From Bryobacterales bacterium (GTDB lineage: Bacteria > Acidobacteriota > Terriglobia > Bryobacterales > Bryobacteraceae), in contig PMSX01000137.1 of assembly GCA_003167495.1 (NCBI GenBank), positions 1 to 64,000 of the forward strand: a DNA stretch of 64,000 nt, read 5' to 3'. Below, in pieces: positions 26,276-35,446 of the stretch. The position numbers and the translations under genes are program-made. How positions within the stretch are numbered: position 1 is the stretch's first letter; each line of letters opens with the position of its first letter. The notes under the pieces are model-generated. The model had not been told where the DNA came from. It saw only the letters and a list, made by a program, of their open reading frames with translations, and did not search any database.

Positions 26276-28027
26276 ATGGAAAAAACGTTCAGTGGGTCAC
26301 CGGTTGGGAATGAAGCTTCGTCAGCCGCTTTGGCGAAGGCAGGAGTCTGGCAGCGTGATTGGTTTTGGATATCGCTGCTATGGCTGTTCAAGCTTGGTGT
26401 TGACGTTATTTTCTGGAAGAATCAAGCCGCGGAATACGTCTTAGACAACATCGACTATCTTGATTATGCCAAGCAGTATTTCTATGCCAAGGACGCAGCC
26501 ACTTTTTATGGGATATTTCTCAGCTCGTTTGGCCGCATCAGATCGCCGTTTCAGAGTTGGCTGATTTTCATCGGCAAGCGAACATTTCGGCATGTTTCTT
26601 TCGAGGCTATAGCTTACTTAATTCAAGCGGCGTGTCTGTTATTTCTGACCGTTGCCGCGCTGCAAATTTCAAAACGAATCGTAGAACTGTGGGGACGCCA
26701 ATGGTCCTTTCCTTGCACGCTGGCGTTGAGCGCCGGTATCATTTTCGCTCCTCTCGCGGTTGGACTCAGCCGAGGAACGCTAGTTGAATTGATGTTGGCG
26801 GCCACGATTGTGGGGACAAGTTGGTTATGCTTCAAAATCTCACGGAACGGCAACGCCAATCAAGTATGCGCTTTGAATCTGCTGGTTGCGGCCGGCGCTC
26901 TCACGAAATTCAGCTACCCTTTGTACGTATTTATTCCGCTGGGGGCGATTCTTGTCTATGCTGTTCTTCGGCGCAAATACTCGGTTATCTTTCTTTCGTT
27001 CTTGTTTCAATTGCTCGTACAAGTAGGTTTTTGCTACAACATTGTCAACTTCAAGCCAACGCTTGCGACAGCCAAATCGGTAATGCGATCCTGGCAAGTA
27101 CACTATCCGCTTTCGATGTTTCACGAGATCGCAATAAGCGGTTTTGGAGTGCCGTTCCTGGGCTTCGTCGCATTCTTGGGAGTCGTTGCCGTTCAGAAGG
27201 GCTTCGCGGATCGTCTTACCGAATCGTTTCCTGCCCGCTGGCACGAGTTTCTTCTGTCTTGCCGGCAACAGCACCCGACCTTCGAAGTAGTAGTGATGCT
27301 GCTGGCGGCTGCCAATTTCATTCTGATGTTAGCCGTCCATCTGCGAGCGACACAACAGATGCTTCGGTATTATCTTTTCTTCGTCGCGGCCGGTGTCGTC
27401 CTTAGCGTGGCGGTCTTTGCGGCGATGGATTTACGGCTGCGGACAAAAGGCATTGTGGCTGGGATATTCGCGGCTGCGAACCTTGCCGTCTGTGCGCTCT
27501 TTTCGGTGCCCACTACGGCGACATCTTGCTCTCACCCTCTTCTGGCGGCAGTCTTTAACATCGACTGTCAGCGTGCCGAACCGGTGGACGGCACGCTTGT
27601 TGCCCCGAGATCAGCAAACTATCATGTGGATGAGATTGTGCGTCTTCTTTCCGGCCGAATCGCACCTGGATCAAAGGTTGTACTTGTCAATCCCAACGAA
27701 TATTTCAACCATCAGAATGTTTACTACCGACTCAGGGATGCGGCGGCGAGAGAAGGTTTTTACTTCAACATTACCGACATTGGACGAGGCGAGCTTCAAA
27801 ATCAAGATCTATGGCGGGACGTAAGGGCTGCAATCGTAAAAGACTTTACCGGCTTCAGATATGAGGTCTTCGTCGAGGACAGCCCGGGGCCGGAATTTTA
27901 CGCGCCGAGTAAACTGGCGGAGCTCAACACGATTGTTGGTTCAAAGCTGGCGCAGTTGGAAGCCAGAGAGATTTATAGGAACACAAACGGCGATGGAACT
28001 GTGTCGGTTTATTTGATAGGTAAATAG
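26276..28027 (+). CDS. Polytopic membrane protein, possible GT-C type or glycan assembly protein
   Basis: About 583 residues with ten or more hydrophobic helices up to about residue 430 and a soluble C-terminal domain of about 150 residues. The first loop carries DNIDYLDYAKQYFY, acidic residues where GT-C glycosyltransferases place theirs, but no family motif is conclusive. It follows the WsaF-like gene by 135 nt on the same strand, so a role in surface polysaccharide is inferred from position. ATG 26276 is chosen, with no strong ribosome site, and GTG 26255 is an alternative. Confidence 0.65.
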   Translation: MEKTFSGSPVGNEASSAALAKAGVWQRDWFWISLLWLFKLGVDVIFWKNQAAEYVLDNIDYLDYAKQYFYAKDAATFYGIFLSSFGRIRSPFQSWLIFIGKRTFRHVSFEAIAYLIQAACLLFLTVAALQISKRIVELWGRQWSFPCTLALSAGIIFAPLAVGLSRGTLVELMLAATIVGTSWLCFKISRNGNANQVCALNLLVAAGALTKFSYPLYVFIPLGAILVYAVLRRKYSVIFLSFLFQLLVQVGFCYNIVNFKPTLATAKSVMRSWQVHYPLSMFHEIAISGFGVPFLGFVAFLGVVAVQKGFADRLTESFPARWHEFLLSCRQQHPTFEVVVMLLAAANFILMLAVHLRATQQMLRYYLFFVAAGVVLSVAVFAAMDLRLRTKGIVAGIFAAANLAVCALFSVPTTATSCSHPLLAAVFNIDCQRAEPVDGTLVAPRSANYHVDEIVRLLSGRIAPGSKVVLVNPNEYFNHQNVYYRLRDAAAREGFYFNITDIGRGELQNQDLWRDVRAAIVKDFTGFRYEVFVEDSPGPEFYAPSKLAELNTIVGSKLAQLEAREIYRNTNGDGTVSVYLIGK

Positions 28028-28039
28028 CAGGTAAGCGCT

Positions 28040-28591
28040 CTACCCACTGGCCAACCGTTTTTCCATCCGCACGATAGGCAGCGTCAGCCCGTCCTCCAGG
28101 GGAACTGCCAAATTTTCGAGCACCGTATATCCGTGGGCGCGATACAACGGTACGCCGGTAAGCGTCGCGCCCATCTCAAAACGAGAGAAGCCTGCATCGA
28201 TGGCCGCTCTTTCGCATGCTTCGAGAATGAGCGTGCCAATGCCGCGACGAGCCCAATTGGGGTGAACAAAAAACGCGCGGATTTTGGCGGCGTCTTTCCG
28301 GGGATCGAGGAGCGAGTCTTCGCGCGCCATCCAAACGTCGCCGCCGTACAATGTTTTGCGTTTGCTCCAACCGCCACAGCCAGCGATTTCGCGTTGACTT
28401 GTTTCTGCGACAAGATAGGTTCCGTCGGCGATGAGCTGGCTATCGACTCCGAAGACTTTGCGCAGAGCGGCTTCGATTTGTTCGGGCGAGTAGTTGCCGG
28501 CTTGCAGGCCGCGGACGGAAACATCGATCAAGCGGCTCAGGACGGGTACGTCAGATTCCTGAGCGATACGGATGGAGAAGGACTCGCTCAA
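28040..28591 (-). CDS. GNAT-family N-acetyltransferase
   Basis: The core GNAT elements are visible: beta4 AAKIRAFFVHPNWARRGIGTLILEACERAA, containing the acetyl-CoA loop RRGIGT, and a C-terminal GVPLYRAHGYTVLEN. Length 183. The substrate is unknown. It probably starts at TTG 28591, 6 nt after the stop of the upstream Gfo/Idh/MocA gene, with GAAGG inside that gene's end serving as ribosome site, which suggests translational coupling. Confidence 0.82.
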   Translation of the reverse strand: MSESFSIRIAQESDVPVLSRLIDVSVRGLQAGNYSPEQIEAALRKVFGVDSQLIADGTYLVAETSQREIAGCGGWSKRKTLYGGDVWMAREDSLLDPRKDAAKIRAFFVHPNWARRGIGTLILEACERAAIDAGFSRFEMGATLTGVPLYRAHGYTVLENLAVPLEDGLTLPIVRMEKRLASG

Positions 28592-28597
28592 GGAGGT

Positions 28598-29758
28598 CTA
28601 CGCCTTCAAAGGCCAAACCACTTTCTCGCCTTTTCGCATCGCCAAGTTCGCCAAATGTCCGGCACGTGCGGCAGACACGCCTGTCTCTACCGGTGCATTG
28701 GGTTCTTTGCGGCTGCGCACGCAATCGAAAAAATTGCCCACGTGCGTGATGGTTCCGTCTTCAACGCTGCGTTCCTTTAAGACGGGATTCTCGCCTGTAA
28801 CTTGCTCGCGGTAAATTTCGAAACCACCGCGGTCGAGTTTGAGAGTGCCTAGCGTGCCGCGGAACTCCAGGCCGCCATCGTCAATCGAAGAAACCATGGT
28901 GCCGTCGTAACCGACCTCGAAATCGCGGTAACGCGAGATGGATTCGACAGTGTCGGGGCAATCCCACGTGTCGAAGAAATATTTATCGCCCATGGCCTGC
29001 GTAAGTTTAGGCGCATCGTCCTTCATGGCCCAATGCACAACGTCAATCCAGTGAGTGAAGAGATCGGTAAATGCGCCGCCGCCGAAATTCCAGAACCAAC
29101 GCCAGAAGCGATACTTCTCTTCGTCAAACGCCTGGTCTGGGGTGCCCCCTAACCAGCGCTTCCAGTCCAGCAATTGCGGATCAATGTGTTTTTTGGGCGG
29201 GCGGCCTTGGTAGTTCTGATACCAGAACGTGCGAACACGGGTGATGCGGCCGATGCTGCCGCTTTGTATGAGATTTACGGCGTCGGAAAAGTGGGCCCAA
29301 CTGCGTTGTTGCATGCCGCATTGCACAATGCGCTTGGAATCGCGCACGGCTTTAATGAGAACGGCACCCTCTTCGATAGTGTGAGTGACAGGTTTTTCGA
29401 GGTAGACGTCTTTGCCCGCAGCCACCGCATCGGCGGCTATGCGTACGTGCCAGTGGTCGGGTGAAGCGATAGCGACGGCGTCGATATCTTTCTTGTCGAG
29501 TAATTCACGATAGTCGAGATGCGTGCTAGCCAAATCGCCGGAGCGCGTGCGGATCTCTTCGCGGCGAGGTTCGTAAACATCGCATCCGGCCACCAGTTCA
29601 AAGCCGCCGTTTTTGTCGGCGGAATCGAGAATATTGCGCATACGCCCGCCACAACCTATAGCGCCCAGGCGGATAGTGTCGTTGGCTCCAACGGCCTTGG
29701 AAGCGGCGAGGGCAGTCAGCCCACTGGCGAGTAAGAAACTGCGGCGATTCGATTTCAT
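28598..29758 (-). CDS. Gfo/Idh/MocA-family oxidoreductase, Tat-like leader
   Basis: An NAD(P)-dependent sugar or polyol dehydrogenase. A Tat-type signal (SNRRSFLLASGLTALAASKAVGA) precedes the Rossmann start IRLGAIGCGGRMRN. EKPVTH is the conserved EKP loop with the catalytic-lysine region, and the C-terminal domain contains the WFWNFGGGAFTDLFTHWIDVVHW block common to this acidobacterial/planctomycete branch. ATG 29758 is used because the leader begins there, and a GTG at 29788 is less likely. It is divergent from the FAD oxidoreductase. Confidence 0.88.
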   Translation of the reverse strand: MKSNRRSFLLASGLTALAASKAVGANDTIRLGAIGCGGRMRNILDSADKNGGFELVAGCDVYEPRREEIRTRSGDLASTHLDYRELLDKKDIDAVAIASPDHWHVRIAADAVAAGKDVYLEKPVTHTIEEGAVLIKAVRDSKRIVQCGMQQRSWAHFSDAVNLIQSGSIGRITRVRTFWYQNYQGRPPKKHIDPQLLDWKRWLGGTPDQAFDEEKYRFWRWFWNFGGGAFTDLFTHWIDVVHWAMKDDAPKLTQAMGDKYFFDTWDCPDTVESISRYRDFEVGYDGTMVSSIDDGGLEFRGTLGTLKLDRGGFEIYREQVTGENPVLKERSVEDGTITHVGNFFDCVRSRKEPNAPVETGVSAARAGHLANLAMRKGEKVVWPLKA

Positions 29759-29837
29759 AAAAAGGGGTGAAGTGGTATCGTATCTCACGCTGCACCAAAA
29801 AAGTTGGCAGGGGGTCCTATGCTGATGAAGAACCGCT

Positions 29838-31514
29838 ATGAATCGCCGCTATTTTTTCCCGACTGCCTTTTCTTTTTTCGCCATTCCGGCGCTCGCGGCT
29901 GAGTCTGAATTGGACGCTGATATCGCCATTATCGGCGGCGGTGTGGGCGGATGTGCGGCGGCTTTGGCCGCGCTGCGCCGCGGGTTGCGGGTGATTTTGA
30001 GCGAGGAAACTGCGTGGGTGGGCGGCCAGTTGACCAGCCAGGCTGTTCCGCCCGATGAGCATCCGTGGATTGAGATGTTTGGCTGCACGCGCGGCTATCG
30101 AAATTACCGGAACGCCGTGCGTGATTACTACCGCATGCACTACAAACTGACGGCGGAGGCGCGGGCGCGAGTCGAACTGAACCCGGGTAACGGGACGGTT
30201 TCGCGGCTGACTCACGAACCGCGCGTCTCGCTGGCTGTTCTTGAGGAGATGCTTGCGCCGTATGTGAAAAGCGGCAGCCTTCGCGTTTTGCTGGAACACG
30301 CGCCGACGAGTGCCGTGACAAATGGCGATCATGTTGTGAGTGTCACTTTGCACGATTCGCACGAAAACGTGAGGCGAACGGTGACCGCGAAGTATTTTCT
30401 GGACGCTACGGAAACGGGTGAACTACTTCCCCTCACCAATACTCAATTCGTGACAGGCGCGGAAGCGCGCGGCCGGACGCAGGAACTGCACGCACAGAGC
30501 CAAGCATCGCCGTCGAAGAATCAGGCGTTTACGTTCTGTTTCGCAATCGACCATTTGGAAGGCGAAGACCACACAATTGAGAAACCGCGCGATTACAACC
30601 AGTGGCGCAGCTATATACCCGCGCTCGATCCTCCCTGGACCGGGCCGCTATTCAGTTGGGATACGTGCGACCCGAAGACGCTGGGCAAAAGGGTGGCCTA
30701 TTTTGCGCCGAATCCCACAGGCGCCGAACCGGCCGGGCTGAATCTCTGGACGTATCGCCGTATTTTGGCACGCAACAACTTTGATCCCGGCGAGTACGCA
30801 AGCGACATCTCATTAGTGAACTGGCCGCAAAACGACTACTGGCTGGGCGATTTGCTAACAGCTACGCCCGAACAAAAGCAGTAGTTCTTGCGCCAAGCAC
30901 GGCAACTGAGTCTTTCCTTTCTCTATTGGATGCAGACGGATGCGCCACGGCGCGATGGCAAGCTGGGTTGGAAGGGTTTGCGGTTACGCAAAGATGTTGT
31001 TGGTACCGAAGACGGTTTGGCCAAAGCGCCCTATATCCGCGAATCACGGCGCATCAAAGCGGAATTCACCATCTTGGAGCAACACGTAGGCACCGACATG
31101 CGAATGAGTTCGCTCAGTGCCGCAGATCAAAGTTCGGCGGCCCGCTTCGAAGACTCCGTTGGTATCGGTTGCTATCGCATTGATCTGCATCCCGCTGTTG
31201 GAGGAACGAATTATATTGACGTGAGTTCGCTGCCCTTTCAGATTCCTTGCGGCGCCCTACTGCCCGAGCGCGTGGAAAATCTGTTGCCGGCCGCGAAGAA
31301 TATAGGTACCACGCACATCACGAACGGCTGCTACCGGCTGCATCCGGTGGAGTGGAATATCGGCGAAGCGGCGGGCGCACTGGCGGCGCATGCGATTCTG
31401 ACTCGCCAATCGCCCAGAGGGATCAGGAAGAACAAAAAGCTTTTGCAGGATTTTCAGGAATCATTGCGGGAGCAAGGTTTTGAACTGGAATGGCCGCGAA
31501 TTCATGCTGTGTGA
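29838..31514 (+). pseudogene. FAD-dependent oxidoreductase interrupted by an in-frame TAG
   Basis: An exported flavoprotein of the FAD_oxidored type. A signal peptide (1-20) and the dinucleotide fold AIIGGGVGGCAAALAA are followed by the substrate domain. After ...ATPEQKQ the frame meets TAG at 30882-30884 and continues without any shift as [21 protein letters not shown], which is clearly the same domain, to TGA 31514 (558 codons with the stop). A single substitution from CAG or AAG would explain it. It is either a recent nonsense mutation, a consensus error, or (least likely) readthrough. The 348-residue N-terminal part alone lacks the C-terminal half of the FAD fold. Confidence 0.8.
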
Positions 31515-31603
31515 AGTGCGGAAATTGAGTTTTGGCTTCTTCTTGGGTTGCCCGTTCCGTCGAATGTAGAAAGCGTAGACTGGTCCGTGGGAGAGATCCT
31601 CGT

Positions 31604-32092
31604 ATGACACCTCTTCGAATCTGTCTAGACTATCTGGACAGCGTTGGCGTTTGCTATACCCATGTGAGCGATGCCGCTGAAAGCGCGGCCAATGGCGTCG
31701 CTGAGACGGTTGTTCTCAAAGGCGATGCCCAGTATATGCTGGTCGTTATACCAGCCGAGTCGTATGTAGAAATCGGCAAAGTGCGAGCGGTTGTCGGAGC
31801 CGGTAATTTGCGCTTTGCCACCGAGCACGAAATGGCGGCCCTGTTTCCATTCGGCGAAGTAGAATGGGTGCCCCCGCTGGGCGGACTAGCCGGCGGCGTG
31901 CCTGTCTATTTAGATCGCGAGATAGCAGACCGGGAATCCGTCGCGTTTAATGCCTGTACCAGCCACGACCTGATCCACATGCGAACTGCGGATTTCCAGC
32001 GGATTGCGCCGACCGTGATCGGGTCGTTCAGCGCCACCGACTACAAAAAGGAATTTAGCCGCGCGCTGCTGGCCAAGGGGGCGGGTGCGTAG
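31604..32092 (+). CDS. YbaK/aminoacyl-tRNA deacylase domain protein
   Basis: A single YbaK/ProX-type editing domain of about 162 residues: ETVVLKGDAQYMLVVIPA near the start and PVYLDREIADRESVAFNACTSHDLIHMR near the end. Family members hydrolyse mischarged tRNA such as Cys-tRNA(Pro), acting in trans. ATG 31604 is preceded by GGGAGAG about 10 nt upstream. An in-frame ATG at 31532 has no such site. It is isolated between the oxidoreductase and the ArsR operon. Confidence 0.82.
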   Translation: MTPLRICLDYLDSVGVCYTHVSDAAESAANGVAETVVLKGDAQYMLVVIPAESYVEIGKVRAVVGAGNLRFATEHEMAALFPFGEVEWVPPLGGLAGGVPVYLDREIADRESVAFNACTSHDLIHMRTADFQRIAPTVIGSFSATDYKKEFSRALLAKGAGA

Positions 32093-32133
32093 TCAACGCA
32101 GTGCTAAGAATGCATCGCGGGTTGCTTTTCTTC

Positions 32134-32161
32134 TTGACATATTCCCATATAAGAATATACT
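32134..32161 (+). promoter_or_regulatory. Leaderless promoter with operator-like inverted repeat, ArsR operon
   Basis: TTGACA (32134-32139), 16-nt spacer, TATACT (32156-32161): close to consensus. The ATG is at 32169, so transcription should begin on or next to the start codon. ATATTC (32139-32144) and GAATAT (32153-32158) form an inverted repeat with 8-nt spacing that overlaps both promoter boxes, the expected place for ArsR autorepression. Confidence 0.7.
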
Positions 32162-32168
32162 GTAGTTG

Positions 32169-32528
32169 ATGCCAAGAGCGGCAACAACCACAGACGTTTT
32201 CAATGCCATTGCCGAGCCCAGGCGGCGCGAGATCATCGATGTTCTTTTCGATGGCAAGGCGCGGGCGGTGGGCGAGATCATTGAAAGCATCGGCTTGCCG
32301 CAGTCCGCCGTGTCGAAGCACCTGAGCGTTCTGCGCAAAGTTGGCATCGTTTCAGTGACCAAGCACGGGCAACTACGCCTTTACCGGCTTCAACCCGCCG
32401 AGCTGCAGCCAGTGGCCGACTGGGTGAAGAAATACGAGCGTTTCTGGACGCACCAACTCAACCGCATCAAAGAGCGGGCTGAGCGCAAGGTTCAAACCAC
32501 GCAACAAACTAAAGATAAGGAGAAATGA
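32169..32528 (+). CDS. ArsR/SmtB-family winged-helix repressor
   Basis: A winged helix over residues 5-85: FNAIAEPRRREIIDVLFDG, GLPQSAVSKHLSVLRKVGIV (recognition helix) and the wing KHGQLRLYRL. The metal-binding ELCVCDL box of ArsR is not present. This belongs to the branch paired with AHSA1/SRPBCC proteins, where the regulator often senses something other than metal. The C-terminus is basic and polar (QTTQQTKDKEK). The SRPBCC gene begins 4 nt downstream. ATG 32169 follows a promoter that leaves no leader. Confidence 0.88.
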   Translation: MPRAATTTDVFNAIAEPRRREIIDVLFDGKARAVGEIIESIGLPQSAVSKHLSVLRKVGIVSVTKHGQLRLYRLQPAELQPVADWVKKYERFWTHQLNRIKERAERKVQTTQQTKDKEK

Positions 32529-32532
32529 TTAA

Positions 32533-33006
32533 ATGGCAACAACAACCGTTCCCGCGCTGGCGATACAGCACTTCGAGATCTTGAAGGATGAAGAGATCGC
32601 CGCGCCGATTGATATTGTGTTCGAGACGATTTTGGAGCAAATGGGACCGTACATGGAATCGCCCGATGGCACATCGCTTCAGATGAAGCTGGAGGCGTGG
32701 CCGGGCGGCCGCTGGTTCCGCGATTTGGGAAGTAACAGGGGCCACTTGTGGGGGCATGTTCAATCGATTAAGGCGCCAGAACTGCTGGAGATCCAAGGGC
32801 CGCTGTTCATGTCGAGCGCGGTTCTGTCGCATTTGCTGTACAGATTAACGGCAGAGGGTGGAAAGACGCGCGTGCGCTTCTCCCACCGCGCGGCGGGTTT
32901 GATTGCCCCTGAGATTTCGGACGGGGTGCGAGTTGGTGGTGGCTGGGGCAAAATGATGTCGAGAGTGCGTGATGCGGCCGAACGCGCGGCGAAGGAGAAG
33001 AAATGA
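32533..33006 (+). CDS. SRPBCC/AHSA1-type ligand-binding protein
   Basis: A START/Bet v1-like fold of 157 residues: EEIAAPIDIVFETILEQMG at the beginning, MKLEAWPGGRWFRDLG and GHLWGHVQSIKAPELLEI through the sheet, RVRFSHRAAGLI late. Such proteins bind hydrophobic ligands. It lies between the ArsR-type repressor (4 nt upstream) and DUF899 (4-nt ATGA overlap), a common trio. AAGGAG lies about 10 nt ahead of the ATG. Confidence 0.85.
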   Translation: MATTTVPALAIQHFEILKDEEIAAPIDIVFETILEQMGPYMESPDGTSLQMKLEAWPGGRWFRDLGSNRGHLWGHVQSIKAPELLEIQGPLFMSSAVLSHLLYRLTAEGGKTRVRFSHRAAGLIAPEISDGVRVGGGWGKMMSRVRDAAERAAKEKK

Positions 33007-33776
33007 CAAACGCAATAGATTTGGGACACGCGGTGGTCTCTAAGGACCAGTGGCTGGAGGCGAGGAAAACCCTGCTTTTGAAAGAGAAAGAGTTCACGCG
33101 TCAGCGCGATGAGCTAAGCAGGCAGCGGCGCGAGCTGCCTTGGGAAAAAGTAGAGAAGAGCTATGTCTTCAGCGGGCCCAACGGCGAGGAGACGCTTGCT
33201 GAACTTTTCGATGGTCGCAGCCAATTGATCGTGTATCACTTCATGCTTGGTCCGGGCTGGGCGGAGGGTTGCAAGAGTTGCTCGTTCTTGGCCGATCACT
33301 TTGATGCGACCGTAGTGCATCTGGCACAGCGCGACGTAACGCTGGTGGTGGCATCGCGCGCGCCTCTGTCCGAGATAGAGGCATTTAAGAAGCGCATGGG
33401 CTGGCGGTTCAAGTGGGTCTCATCTTACGGTGGCGATTTCAACTTCGACTATCAAGCATCATTTGCCAAAGAAGCAAGAGTGGACGGGAAGGCTTACTAT
33501 AACTACGGTTTGACCGAGTTCCCCTCAGAAGAGGTGCCGGGCCTCAGTGTCTTTTACAAGGAGCCGCAGAGTAACGATGTGTTCCACACCTATTCGGCCT
33601 ATGCGCGCGGGCTCGACATATTAGTAGGCGTTTACAACTTCCTTGATCACGCACCTAAAGGGCGCGACGAAGACAGCTTGCCGTTTACCATGGAGTGGGT
33701 TCGCCATCACGACAGGTACGAGGAGCATCCGAAGGCTGCCGCAGGGTGCTGCCACGCAGAGGAGATTCACGCGTGA
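33003..33776 (+). CDS. DUF899 family thioredoxin-like protein
   Basis: The family hallmark is FMLGPGWAEGCKSCSFLADHFD near residue 80, a thioredoxin-like strand and helix with CKSC in a CxxC position. YHFMLG before it and FKRMGWRFKWVSSYGGDFNFDY after it are also typical. An N-terminal coiled helix (residues 15-45) is rich in Lys/Arg/Glu. Its biochemical role is unassigned; the fold suggests redox or thiol chemistry. It overlaps both neighbours by 4 nt, so translation is coupled. Confidence 0.88.
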   Translation: MTNAIDLGHAVVSKDQWLEARKTLLLKEKEFTRQRDELSRQRRELPWEKVEKSYVFSGPNGEETLAELFDGRSQLIVYHFMLGPGWAEGCKSCSFLADHFDATVVHLAQRDVTLVVASRAPLSEIEAFKKRMGWRFKWVSSYGGDFNFDYQASFAKEARVDGKAYYNYGLTEFPSEEVPGLSVFYKEPQSNDVFHTYSAYARGLDILVGVYNFLDHAPKGRDEDSLPFTMEWVRHHDRYEEHPKAAAGCCHAEEIHA

Positions 33777-34030
33777 AGGGTGGCTGCTGCGCAACGCGGC
33801 GCGTCCGTAAAACCGCAGGATGGCTGGCTCCGGCCGCCATCCTGGCGATTTTGCCGAAGTGTCCGTTGTGTTTTGTAGCTTTGTTTGCGGCGGCAACAGG
33901 CTTCGGGATTTCCGTGGCGGCGGCGACGTATTTGCGAATGTCGTTGGTTATTTTGTGTGTTGCTGCGCTGCTGTTTCCGATGGTGAGCCGCTTTCGGCGG
34001 CTGCGGCGGTTGCCACTGGCGAATGAATGA
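33773..34030 (+). CDS. Small two-helix membrane protein with CPLC motif
   Basis: 85 residues from GTG 33773, overlapping the DUF899 stop (GTGA). The basic, cysteine-bearing start (GGCCATRRVRK) is followed by helix 1 (about 16-48) that contains PKCPLCFVALFAAATGFGIS and helix 2 (about 53-70). The CxxC inside a membrane helix recalls small Mer-type transporters and uncharacterised acidobacterial proteins, and it may carry a metal or disulfide. Being fourth in the ArsR operon, it probably serves the same stress response. Exact function unknown. Confidence 0.65.
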   Translation: MKGGCCATRRVRKTAGWLAPAAILAILPKCPLCFVALFAAATGFGISVAAATYLRMSLVILCVAALLFPMVSRFRRLRRLPLANE

Positions 34031-34642
34031 ACAGTACCACAACGTTGAGTTGAGCATCGCTCTTGACCCGACTCACCCCAATCACATTCTTCCTCCTCCG
34101 TTGCCGAAATCAGCCAGAGTGCTCGACGTCGGATGTGGCGCCGGTCAAACTCTGATCGCCTCTTATCCTGATCGCCTTTCTTTTGGAACAGACGTTGACT
34201 TGGATTCCCTTCGCTTCGGCAAGGCGCTGACCAAGGATATTGGGTTCGTAAACGGGCGCGCGGAGGCTCTGCCATTCAAAAACCAACAGTTTGATTTGGT
34301 GATCGCGCGCGTGTCGCTCCCGTACACAAACTTGGCCCTTAGTCTGAACGAAATCCGCAGGGTGCTCCGCGACAATGGCGAGATATGGTTAAGGCTGCAT
34401 CCGTTTTCGATTGCATGGAAACAGGCGCAATCGAGGGGCTATAAGAGCCAGATCTTTTTTTGTTACATCGTGTTAAATAGTCTTTGCTTTCATATTGCGC
34501 GTATACAAATCCCATTTTCGGCGGAAGATATGAATCGTTCCAGACTGAAAGGGGCATCAGGCGCGCGCTGGAGCGGAGCAATTTTGGCGATTTACTCATC
34601 AGGCGCGAGAAACACTTTGTCGTGGAGGCGCGCGCTAAGTAG
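34023..34642 (+). pseudogene. Class I SAM methyltransferase with a one-base frameshift
   Basis: The N-terminal two thirds are a normal class I fold: ARVLDVGCGAGQTLIASYP (motif I), GRAEALPFKNQQFDLVIA (motifs II-III), LNEIRRVLRDNGEIWL. At the TTTT run near 34515-34518 the good reading frame changes. The original frame runs on with meaningless sequence to 34649, whereas a -1 shift gives FGGRYESFQTERGIRRALER and FVVEARAK, then TAG at 34640-34642, which fits the family end. This is a deletion of one T in the genome or in the consensus. It overlaps the CPLC gene by 8 nt and closes the ArsR operon. Confidence 0.75.
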
Positions 34643-34654
34643 CGCCTAATTCGG

Positions 34655-35446
34655 CTAAGGTTGCAGCAATTTCTTCAACCTCTCCCAAGCATCGCTTCTC
34701 GCCTTAGCATTCGCTTCACTCGCGTCCGGCTGTTCACCCGCCCGCATGAACCCGTGCCCCGCTCCTGCGTAGATCACCGGCTCATATTCTTGCCCGCTTC
34801 TTTCATGGCTTTTTCCGCATCGGGAATAGTCGCATCAATCCGCGCGTCGTTCTCACCGTAGAATCCATAGACGGGCGTTTTAATGCGCGTCATTGCGTCC
34901 GTCGCCGGCGGAGGGCCATAGAACACAAACGCCGCGGATAAATCGGACCGGTTAGTGGCGAAGCGGAAAGTTTGGTCGCCCCAACAGAATCCCGCCACGT
35001 ACAGCGTGTTCGCCGCCGCTGGCAGTTTCAGCGCGTAATCGGCTACTGCGTTCAGGTCACCGGTGATCTGATCCGCGTTGAGCACCCACCGCCTTCGTCA
35101 CCTCACCCTGCGGAAAACTGCTAGTCCCCTTGCCGCTTGGACCCATGCCCGACAAAAGATCGGGCGCAATTGCTATATATCCCGCGTCGGCAAACTCATC
35201 AGCCACTTCCTGTACCCAGTCGCTCATGCCGAAAATTTCGTGAATGACCAGGACCACCGGCGCTTTGCTCTTAATCTCCGGGTAGACGACAAACGTCTCC
35301 ACTGCGCTGTCTCCGTGCTTAATCGTGACCCATTCGCCGTGGCGCGGCGATTTGTTGAGTTTTTGACGAGCCCAATCCTGCGCCGGGGAAGAAACAGCGG
35401 CAACGGCCAGCAAAATGAAGAATTTTGTCACGTAAAGGTTGTACAA
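34655..35446 (-). pseudogene. Dienelactone hydrolase-like protein with two frameshifts
   Basis: An exported alpha/beta hydrolase of the DLH family. The first segment carries a signal-like start (FFILLAVAAVSSPAQDW), VVYPEIKSKAPVVLVIHEIFG and GYIAIAPDLLSGMGP. At a GGG run (35085-35087) one extra G shifts the frame. The second frame gives LNADQITGDLNAVADYALKL and AGFCWGD (nucleophile Cys). Near 34786-34789 a missing A shifts it again, and the third frame gives YEPVIYAGAGHGFMRAGEQP with the catalytic His, ending TAG at 34655. As read, no full enzyme is made. Confidence 0.75.
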
